Origin: Sipunculus nudus
Lineage: Eukaryota; Annelida; Sipuncula; Golfingiida; Sipunculidae
DNA: 64,000 nucleotides
Direction of reading: 5' to 3'
Assembly: GCA_026874595.1 (NCBI GenBank)
Contig: CM049316.1
Span: 36,341,339 to 36,405,338, forward strand
This document shows positions 51,201 through 63,153 of the stretch, piece by piece. The notes under the pieces were generated by a model. That model was given only the letters and a program-made list of their open reading frames with translations, ran no database searches and was not told where the DNA came from. The stretch's first letter is position 1; the number at the start of each line of letters is the position of its first letter. Position numbers and translations under genes: made by a program.

Positions 51201-54200
51201 GTATACAAAAGTTTCCCTGCAAAACCATAATACTCATACACATACTCATTACCTCGCATACGGCTGTTTAACAACTTGTTATGACTATGCATGTTGATAA
51301 ACAGTCTATAAGGCTTCGTGACCGGAGGTCCGATTGTGAGCCTCGACACGCGGTATTTCATCCCCCGGGAACGTGTATTACATTTGTGTTGTACATTTTT
51401 GGGACATGTCAGTCAGGGCATCTCTTGATTTACACGTGTTGTGACTCGGGCAATGCACGCGCTGTGTTTATGTTACAACTGTGATCGCGCCCGGTCCACT
51501 GTGTTTGGGAGTAATAAAACGGTTTCATGGCAATATTTTGGCAGTTTCAAATTATGTTTTTTAGGAAAGAAGCAATTTTCGTCTTAAGTCAACATGCTTT
51601 ATTGGTTTTTAGACAACTTTAGACTGTCAGGGGTTTATAAGTGGGTGTAGTGCGACACGAAAGAACATCGAGGACAGCCTTTAGCTGAGAATATGTGGGG
51701 AGAGGATTTGGTTGAAAGGGGACGTATATCAATAATATATAGAGGAAGAACGCTTTTCCTTTACCAAATTCTCAAGTTTTAGAAGGATATACAAAAAAGC
51801 TCATGTCACAATTTACACAAAATTTCACCTGTTTTGAAAAACAAATTCTGGTTTCAAACTAAAGAAACAACAAGGCTCCACGGTGAATTTTCACCAGGAC
51901 ACCACCATCCCTATCAGACCAGTGAAAAAGTCAAGTCCACACAATCCGAGTCCGAGTGCAAGTCCGAGTCAAGACCATCGAGTCCAAGTGCGAGTCCTTC
52001 AGTTTCGAGTCCAAGTCGACGCTGTTCCAGTCCGGGTCATTTTGAAACCGAGTCTTAGTCCGAGTCGGAGTCCAATATGAACCTTCTTATAATATAAAAA
52101 AAAAATGAAATGGGGACATTTGAGATTACCACGTGGGTTTTTATGTTAATTTATACACCCACTTTTTTCCTTGAATGCGTAATTACATGTATCTCCCGAT
52201 GAAGGGCTATTTGGTAAGATATAGCCTTTTTTGTTATAGCCTGTTGATAGCTCGCACATTTACATAAGCCCCATAGCATTCGAAAGAGCTTTTCTTTTTT
52301 TCTATTGGACTCGAGATAGAGTGGGCCCGATGTCTCGAGTACCAACCCCCGTAGCCGTGACAAACACGTATCAGTTAGGGCCAGTGATCAGGCCATAATG
52401 TCAGAGGGCCGATCTGGCGCTACAACCCCCCGAGTCCGAGTACAAGTCCGAGTCCAGGACCGCCGGGTCCAAGTCCGAGTCGCTAAAAACGTGGACTCGA
52501 GTCCTACATCACCTGCAGATCATAGATCCGCCCCTGATGTGAGTGTATTATAATCACGTACTTCTTTTGACCTTGATGATTTGCTTTACACACAGACTTC
52601 CCTTGTCGTCGTCAGGATCAAACTCGCTCGGCTCGTACGAATGTACAGTGTTAGGTAGGGCATTTTCATCTGTAATAGAGACAGTATTTGTATGTATTAA
52701 CTACATAAACCTCAATATAGTGTCTACATATATTTCAATGTGTTATATATAATATCCGCATAAGTTCCAATGTATTATCTATAACATATTCCAATATATT
52801 ACAATGTATTATCTATAACATATTCCAATATATTACAATGTATTATCTATAACATATTCCAATATATTACAATGTATTATCTATAACATATTCCAATATA
52901 TTACAATGTATTATCTATATGTATTTTCTATTATATACATGTATTGTATCCATTAACTACATATACCTCACTGTATTTTTATTTGCATATGTCTCAATTT
53001 GTTATTTGCATTAATTTTCAAGTGAGGTTTTAAAGTACCAGGTAACGGCTGGACGTCCAGGAATAAAAACCTTGAAAATTTAATAGCGTAATTTAAATTC
53101 AAATAGCTTTAAATGGATGTAATTTATTATCCACATATTCTTCAAATCATAATCTACATGCTGATTCAATGTTAGATCTACATATATCCTTATTACTTTT
53201 TTGTATACATTACATTGTTTTATCTACATACTTTGAAATATATTGTCTCTATAGATCATAATATATTATCTACATACATCCCAATGTATTGGCTGTATCT
53301 TAATGAAGCTAATGTATTATCTGCATTCATCTATATGCAAGTTTTAAAGTACCAGGTCACATTTATAGTCTGTTCCACCAGTGGGTTTTTTTTTTATTAT
53401 TCTCTTCAAATTATATATATCACACAATTTGACACTTAAGGTAAATATGAGATGTAAAACTACATAATAAAAACCCAAACATTTATATTTTGCAACCTTC
53501 TGTTTCTCCTGAATTTTTCGGCAAAATGACATAGCATTTGTCTTGTGTTAACAGCCTCACTTTGAGAATTACATTGTTTATAAAGAATATTTGTAATACT
53601 CAACAACCAATCAGTGGTTTTTAAATGTAGTTGTTTGAGCATGTGACCAGTGACCTTGAACTTCATCAGAATGGTTGCGACCAGAATTACTCAAATATTT
53701 TACAAGGTATGGTTTTGGTTTCATTTGAGTTAATTAAGCCTATGCCTCATTCATAATTCGTCAGCTTACTTTTTGGATCAAATCTGTGCGCTTAGGAAAA
53801 GGTCAACACATTCCAATGGGCGCTCAACTGTGGAACAAACGATAGTTATAATAACGCACCAATGCCGCAGACATCCGCCCCGAGCCGGAGGGCCGCCCAG
53901 GTGTGTTTCTCTTCTCGTGATGCGAAGGAAAAGAGAGTGTCAAAGAAGTCATTGATATCCATCAGCTCTGGTTGGATTCCCATCAGAAAATCCAGATCGC
54001 CACGCTGATCCTTGGAGATTAACTGGAATTAAACCATGATATTCTAAGCAGTTCTATATTGCTGCCATTGGAACACAAATAAACACTCTGAATTAACCGG
54101 GTCAAACGTATATACAACTTTTTCCAGAAATATTTATAGTATGTTAGTTATTGTCTAACACAGTACATTATAAAAAAACACATTATATAAAGGGAGCAAA

Positions 54201-57200
54201 TTGGTAGGTGATTAAATAGTTACATTTTAAAGTTATTAATGGATGTATGAAAAAAAACCCTGTAGAATCATATCCTTAAATAGCAAAAGCGAGTTTTGCT
54301 TTATTCATCTATCATATTTCTGAAACGTAATTGTCAAGTTACTTCTTTCTTTTGTCCAACTAAGTATATAAACTGTTTTCATTTCAAGTCCCATTTTCTC
54401 AGTTTATCTTTTTCTTAATTAATATACTCACGGCAGATTTAGTAAAGCTGACTTGGTCATTTTTCCAGAACGTGACGTAAGAAGCTTTCAGTCTCTGAAA
54501 GAGAGAGATGGTCACGGTAAATATTATACAGATAAAGAGTTCACCTCTGTCATGTCAAAAAGTGGATTGATCTTTAATGTGTTTCCATTCTGTTTTGTGA
54601 TGTCCTCTTTCTGGTATTAATAAATCAAAACAATATATACCGGTATTCAATTAATGTTACCTACATGTTTGATACAAAAAGTACATTGACATTTTATGGA
54701 ACGCAATGCTAACTTTCAATATTTAATTTTCAATGCCTTGAAGCAATGATTGTAAGTATAAAGATAAAACAGTTATCAATACTGTTGTAATCAACCAGTA
54801 ATTTTTTACAAATACAATAAAATGCTTTCAGCCTGAAAATTTTAAGGGGAAGACGAAAAGCTGTGCCCCTCCGTTGAACCGTCATTGCTCTAAGTAACAT
54901 CTGATGAAATGTAGAAATTAATTCGGTGAGAACTAAATGTTTTGGTCTGCTGTTTATGAGAATTAATAATAAAACAAAACATTTCATATAATGCACTCAC
55001 CTGGAACATGAACTCCTGCGCATGCCTAAGGAGCTCATTTCCCTTCCCATGCACTAGCAGTTTTCGCAAGGTCATGGTCAAACCAGGTGGCAGCACCATC
55101 GTGATTGTTGACTCTGCAAAGTAGTCCCTCAACAAATACTTTGCTCTTCGTAGGCGCAGTTGTTGATTACTTAAATTTCCATCGCTTAGAGACTTGGTAG
55201 ATGTGTAAAGTAACGTCTTATCAATGAAGTCCAGAAAATGTACCAACATGTGATCTCCTATCTTATTGGCCAAAAAGAAACGGAACGGATTTCCGGCCAT
55301 GAAATCGGAAAGCACAGCACTAACTAAATAACAGTTTTCGAACCGATAAGTTCCGGATCCGCCGTTTTGAAAAGTGTAGTTAAAGGTGGATATTCTAGTC
55401 TCGTCTTTTCGTGATGACGTTATATCCGGTGTGCTCGTCTCGAGTGGAGATTCAGCTCCGTTTATTGGTGGCAGTATAACTGAGCTTCTGCTTGGTGGAG
55501 CCTGAAATGAAGCGATATAAGTATAACATCATGTGGTTTAGGGATGGAATACTCGAGTATGAGTAATTCTAACCTTGTACTCTATTCCGGAATCAGGAGT
55601 CGTTTTTTTCCAGACTACATTTTGAAATGTGAAGCTGTATATTTAATAAGCCTGTAATTTTTTTCTTAACAATATATCATTTATTAAGGTGCTTTTGACA
55701 TTAACGCCATATAGCACACCGCCTAATTACAAGAATAAATGTGAAGAAGTTATCGCATAGTGGGCAAAAGATAAATAAGATAACACTAGAACACCCGCTT
55801 TCGGTGGTCTGATTCTTCGCCCTATGCCAGGAAAGGACAGGAAAGGACATTATCAGACCAAACTAAAGCGGTTTCGCGTGTTTGATATTAAGAGCTGGAT
55901 GCATAATGCGATACCAAGCTGTGATGGGCTTGATTACAATTCTTTACTCAATACGCACCCCAGTGTTCGACCCCAGAAAATCTTGCAGTGCAAAGCAGCG
56001 GTTACACTAGAGGAGATCTGTGAAGATTGCAGTGTATAACCGCTGCGTAAGGGGTGTTTTAATTATCACTCGTTATAAATGTTGATATTGCACATGAAGG
56101 CAACTCAACTGGCTTCTTTTACGACAATGTATAGATTTTTAAAGCATTCTATTGAAATTTAAAACCATACATGTTAGGACTGTGAATATTTTTAACTTTT
56201 ATATTAAAATGGGGGTACCATAAAAATGCATCTGATCAGGATCTTTTGTTAGTTACTAAGGCAATAACGGTGATATAAATCGTTTCTAAGGCACCATGGC
56301 TGTGAAATGAACTTCCGCAAGTCAGTCCAATTTCACCGTCATTAGCTCATTTAAAATGTTGAAAATTACCTTTTAAGTTCTGCCCTCTGAAACTCTTCCA
56401 ATGCAAGATTTCTAGTGGCTTCATTATGTTTTGCTATTTATTTTGTACTTTTTGTAATACTTTATCACTATTTTGTTTTAGTCTGTATATAAAGTGTCAT
56501 AGACATTTGTTGAATTAGCGGTATATAAATCAATACATTATTGTCGTAAAGTATTGTTATAGCAAAGTATTAACCGTTTTTGCATAGTTCATGCAGTTTC
56601 TAAGAGATGACGCTTGGGGGAAAATGTCATATGTATGGGAAAAAAAATATGGGATTTATGGGAAAATATGGAAAATGACCCCCATGGGACACGCTTTGCA
56701 TCGTTTATGATAGTTATAGAACAAAAACGAGCATTTCTGAGATGTGGCCATAGAGAAGTTGCAACATAAAAGGGCATTTTTTGAAACGCCATCAATTATA
56801 AAATAGGTGCCGGATGATAGTGATTTTTTTACCTTTATGTTTTTCATTCCTTTCTGGTTCATGATGCTCGGCAGTTTTAAATCAAATCCAGTCGTAGAGC
56901 TGTTGGACGTGGCCTTTGATTTGACGTCGTTGTTTTGTGTTCCTTCTTCTTCTTGCTGTTTTTCATCGGTTAACTTCTTGAGGTTTTCTTCCGTCAGCCG
57001 GGCCTGACTGACATCCCGTTTGGACTTATTTATGGCGGCCACGAGCGCGTCATGCTGTCCAGCTGGAGAAGAAATCACCAGTCATAACGTAATAGCAGCA
57101 GCCTGCCACCCAAACTTCAATTTTTATTTACTGAAGACGTTGAGATGGCAGTACAAGCTATCGGGTTCGGAGCAATTCTAGTATACAAGTAGAAGTGCAC

Positions 57201-60200
57201 GCTTTTTCTTATGGTATTTTTGTTTCATTATCATCTGCCTGTCGAACTGTCATTTTCAGGAGTTAAGACAAAAAATGACAGTATTCTGTTGGAAAAAAAA
57301 CAATAAATATAACATTCATGGTTGACTTTCGTGTATTCATACAGTTGTTAATAAAGAGGCTTGTTTTACTCGAAAAGTTTTTCTCTCCCACCTTCATGAC
57401 GGCTTGATGGCTTTAGAGCTCGCTTCAAACTTCAGTATTCGCCGCAAGGGTCAAACAATTCTTTTTAATATTATTTCAATGTTGCCTCACGAATTTACGT
57501 GATAGCAGATGGGAAGGATGGTATGTAGGCATTAAAATATGTGATTTGAGAAATATGGCATATATTTCTAAAGTGTTACCTTACTCATTAAAGGGCCAAA
57601 TGTAAACACCAGGTATGTTAGATTTAAATGTATTATGGTGTGTTCTCCTTACGATATTATGGAATCAGTTAATATTTCGTTTTAAGCCCGTTTGATTACT
57701 CATGTACACCAGTGGAAACCAATGGCGCTATACATAAGCAAAGCACGCACGCCACCTAGTGGCCGTACCGCGCAACTTAACTAAACAAGATTTTGTCAAA
57801 TTTCAACCGGTGTTTCTTCAATATTTATTCTATCATGTTTCTTCTCCTTGTTTGGGAGTTGCGAAGGACACACAGAACCATAACAACGTATAAAAGACAA
57901 CGATTGGAGACAGATTGGCCGTGTGCCTAGATGGTTTGCTGGGAATTGTTTTTGTATTCAACCAAATAAACTAATATCTTGAGATAATACATACATTATT
58001 GCAATTGATTATGTGTGTTTAATATGAAGAATATGTTGTGCTGTTTCATACTCAGATGAATAAATCATAAAAATCCTACTCGGTGTTGGTGCGTCGTCCT
58101 CTTCGTCACTGGACCATTCACTATCGCTGGAGTCCACCTCCAGGTCGCCATCAGCGTTGGGCCCGGCCTCGTGCATGTAGACCTTACTGCCCCCACACGA
58201 CACCACTACGTCCTCCGTATCTTTCAGAAAGTCGTCATCCACCTCGTGTTTTGGAAACATCGCTCTCCAGGAGGCCCCGGCCCGTCCCCTCCTTACCTGA
58301 GGGTTGTACTTCAAGGTCCCTGAAATTAATTTTAATCTTCTATATTATTATTGACGGTGGTGCCACTCGACCTTTGCCACACAACACCTCGACGTTCTAT
58401 CTCAGGGAAAAAAAGTTTTTTAAACTGTCGGCAATGATACAAATGTGTCCTAAGGGGGCATTCCTCCATATATCCCTATAAAACATGAGAATTGTTACTA
58501 TTTTTGCGATGGTGCTTTTGCTGCGCCAATTCTCAGGAACTACCTGAGCTATGCAACCGCAAATAATATTCCAGTATCTATCATATAAGATAGATCAAAG
58601 AAATATCACATAAAAATATAAATTTTCAATATTAACGTATACACTTACGTATGTTATTTCAAATTCCGTTTATAGCGGAAAATAAAATTCCAATATCTAT
58701 CAGTCAGGTTTCACGTTCTACCGATTTTACTTCTCTCATGACACACACACACACTAAAAAAATGGTATAATTATATAGATATTCATTATCCAACTTGTAA
58801 CTGACAAGTCCTCCAAATCAACATAACATATCTGATGTAGTCACATTATGTCTCAATATATGATCTAATATTTTCAAAGTCTTAACATATCTTTATACTT
58901 GATAAAGTGGTTAGGTATGCGCTACTGAATCGAAAGAAGTAAGCTTTAGGTTACTAACTATGAGGTACTAGTAAAACTTATTGCACTACAAGTGAAATAT
59001 TTACGATAAAAAGATTTTACCCCTTAGCCGAAACGTTTAGTTGACTTAAACTTTTTAAAACGTGTGTACAATGTTGGGGTAAACTTAATCATTTTGCACA
59101 GGCTCCGTCAGGCCGCAATTGAAGCGACATCTGGCGGTCTGATTATAAATTATCCGAAACCAATGTTTCCCGCTCTGCTCTGGGATATAATGTTCAGGTA
59201 TTACGTTTGTGTTTTGGTTGGTTAGCTGGTTTGCAAAAATGGTTATGAATGGATTATAATGAATATATGCGGAGGGGTAGGGTAACACTCAGTAATCAAT
59301 CCAACATGTTTTAAGGTGATCTGGCACACCGTGATTTTTTTTCACCAAAATGGTTAATGCTTCTTTACGATCGTGAGATAGGATAATCTTTATCATCGTC
59401 CTTCACTGGTATTAAGGTAAACATGTAGTAAAAATCCTGACTGGGGAAAGGTGCACACTTTCCATCCTCTTAAAGGTCGCTTTTTGTTCTGCAGAGGCTG
59501 GTAGAGTTGGTGAATCGTGACACACATTAAAAAATTATTTTTATGGTGATCAGGTGATACAAAATGTTTGGTAGGAGTATGTGTGGACTAGTTTAAATAT
59601 AAGATTTGAACAAGATTTTGTCGGAGACATTAAATCCCCACAAGGATGATCTAAATGAAAATTTGCTGTATGGGTCTTCACTCCTGTCACGGTTCACAAA
59701 CCCCGTCCCAGGTCACCTCCAGGACAAAGCCACCAGCTAAGACCGATCAATAGCTCCATTACAATAAAATAGCCGTAACGAGAGTACAGAACCCTAAGAA
59801 GGCTAAGCGAGGGTAAAGTAGAATACTTCTCGCCACCTGGCGGAGGTATAAACAACTAACCCTGTGCCAGGGCAAGAGCATGATCCAGGTTCTTCAGATC
59901 TCGTATGATGCGTAGATCGCTCATGCTCCGGACATTCACTCCGCTGTACTCTGGGGTCTCCTGGCCAAGTTCAACCGCTCGGCAGTGAATCATGTATTTC
60001 TGGAACCAGTACATCCTGAGGACCTGTAGTACTTGTTCCTGTAGACGTGTCAGCAGGTCTGGGTTCAGCTGTCCGTCTATATAACTTGCCTCTGAGCTGG
60101 TAGAGGATGCGTCGTCAGACCCAAAGAAATTCTCTGCAGAGAAAATTAAAGAATTTTCCCTTTTTTGTTATTCTAGCGCGCTCAAATGCATTTTGTTAGA

Positions 60201-61342
60201 AGTGTTTAATAAGCTTTTTTATATCCATATGTAACAGTCCTTTTGTTTGTCAATTAGTCTGTTTTTCTTTCCTTTCTCTAAGTATTTCCGGCTATGTATA
60301 ATATTATAAGATTCTCCCATTTCTTGAGAGCTTGGTCAATAGATAAGAATGATTTTACTAAGTTATTGAGTATTGATGATCATGTGATACAACATTATTA
60401 CTTGTGCGTTTGCACGGCTGTTTTGCCATTTAATTAACAGGCACAGATGCTGACATCTAGTGGAATAATTTTTTGGCACACCTTTAAATTTGCCATGTCT
60501 GCTTTTGAAATAGGTGAACAAAATTCATGTACTACGGTCTTGTGAATAGTCAACGGTCTTTCTTCCCCCCCCCCCCCCCCCCCCCCCCCATAAAAAAACA
60601 TGGGTCCATCCCTAAAAATAATATTTTCCTACCTATCAAAATATTCCATGCATCTGGGTCAGGCAACTTTGTTATTCCTTGTGGCTGAAAATATTTAATC
60701 TGCATCTCACGGTACAGCTGAAAGCGGACACCAGCGTCCTCTAGCGGCGTTCTGTGGAACTTCTTCACGTCAATCCAGAATTTGAAGAGCGTTTCTCCCG
60801 GACTTCCTGCAAGGTACCTCCGGAAATTTTGCATCCCCTTAACGTGACCGATTTGGCGCCTCTTAAAGCCGACATCCCCGATAACCTTAAATTCGTCTGA
60901 TAAAAGGGAGAAAAGCATTCAGTTCACAAGTTCCAATGCATACAATTATGTAAACAAGAAACAAACAAGAAATATATATCTAAACATGATGGTACTTCTG
61001 TTTTAAGAATTACACAAAGTTTGCTCTGTCATTACTACTACTGTAATTATGTATACTGCTGTCACTCCTATTAAGACTACATGACTGACGAAAACGACAA
61101 TGATGATGACGGAAATATGATAATAACTCAGGGACAATTAGGGTTAATTCTCTTTTGATTACATGCAAAGTAATACTTTTATTTAAATGGTATCATTTGA
61201 AACAAATTTACCATATGTCTTCATGTTAAATAATAATAATAATAACGATAATAATAATAATAATAATAAATGGATACTATAATCATCATCATCATCATTA
61301 TTACAACTATCGCTGTTACTATAATTATAATTATAAGTATAA

Positions 61343-61390
<48 letters not shown>

Positions 61391-61392
61391 TA

Positions 61393-61432
<40 letters not shown>

Positions 61433-63096
61433 TATTATCATTATATTAAATCTTAATATTACTATTTATTGTTATCATCATCATAATAATCCTTATAAAT
61501 ACTAAAACTTCAAAAGTTGATCAAAACCATTAATATATATAATATATATATATTCATTTACTATTTTAATCAATATACATAATGTATGCACTGTTTAGTC
61601 CTACCTTTGACGGAGCTGTGGGTACTTGTACTGAGGTGTAGCGGAGATAGTATGAGCTCTTCACAAAGTTGGTACTCAACGTACAAGTCACTCTCCAGGA
61701 AATACGGAACTCTTTTCTCAAGCAGCCAGCATATTAGCTTCTTTTTATCCAAAATCTGGTGGGAAATAATTGTTATTCCGCTGATAAAATTGACAGAGAA
61801 TTTGTTGTGATGTTGGCATTATTTGCGGACTAAATGGTATCCATGACCACAGAATCATATATGTAGATTAAGAGACATTTAAATGCATTGTTTTGGCTGA
61901 TTTGATCATATCATTAGGTAATTATAACAAATTATCCTTATCAATCCTCTACAAGTAATACAATTAATGTAAGAAAGGAACATAAGCAATTAAACATTCT
62001 TACGTATTTTGTTCTTCGGATAGGCGGTTCGAACTCGAAGTCTTGCTCAGAGAATTTATACAGTATCTTTTGTGAGAAAACCTGAAAGAAAAAAATATCG
62101 CATGTTAGGCCCAAAAAAATTAAAGGTATGGTTCTCAGGCACCGCCCGCATCAATGTTAAACCCCCGCATCAAAACTTTTTATTTTGATTTTCAATAAAA
62201 ACTTTCCAATTTTGAGCTGCTGCCGCTCCGACATTTCTTTCAAGTAAATAAAACCATACAATTTCCTTTGTTTTGTAGTGCTTTTACTTATTTAGCAAAA
62301 TAAAACTGTTATTTTCATGCTTTTCCCTTATCATTTGACATTTTCATCGAAACATACCAAAAAATTTAAAATAAAAAAAGCGCCCGCCCGCATCGATTTC
62401 TGAAAAAAAGTGCCTGAGAACCATAACTTTTTTTTATTTTGGCCTTAGAAGAATATTTAAACATAATTAAACAAATATTACGCCACAAATTTGAAGGCAG
62501 GACCTTATTTAATCACATGATCTGTCAAGAAAATACTTGCACTGACATTTGACGGGGGAATGTTGTACTACAATGTAATGAATGATCACCATGACACGGT
62601 GTGGTGAACTACGGCTTTAAATTCAGTGGTGTTCTATATGCGCCAGATCTATAGTTTCGTTAACACTTGTTAAAGTAAATGTGAGAGTAAATAATATTAT
62701 CAGTCCGAATAATATCTAGACTTACCGGGAGGTTCAGGAAGAGATTAAAATAATCAACAAAAACCCGGTTTCCAAGTAATTCTGCCAGTTCATCTTGTGT
62801 TAGAGTTTCTGAAATATCAGATATAGACAAATGGATAATGATATAACAGGTACAAGTGTTTATGAGCAGGGTATCAAATTACATTTAAATGCAGACTGGT
62901 CAGTCGGCTTAAATTTGTGAAGATTGTGTACCAACTAAAATATGGGTATAAGGGAAAGCTCTTTCATATAAAACATGTAATATGTTAACGATTAACATAT
63001 AATATTAGGAATAATAAAGCCTAACAGTCACAAGAATTAAAGGATGGTCAGTTGTGCATTTTTTTTTTTAATTGTTGTTTATTGAATATTCACCAA

Positions 63097-63153
<57 letters not shown>

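Noticed and set aside
51834-52058. Ser-rich 'SPSASPS' frame
   Set aside because: Translation of the GAGTCC hexanucleotide repeat.
52767-52920. CRISPR-like array
   Set aside because: Contiguous 34-bp tandem units without unique spacers, in a eukaryotic intron.
55824-56039. 71-codon frame in intron 8, plus strand
   Set aside because: Antisense to RGS22, no recognisable domain or splice partners.
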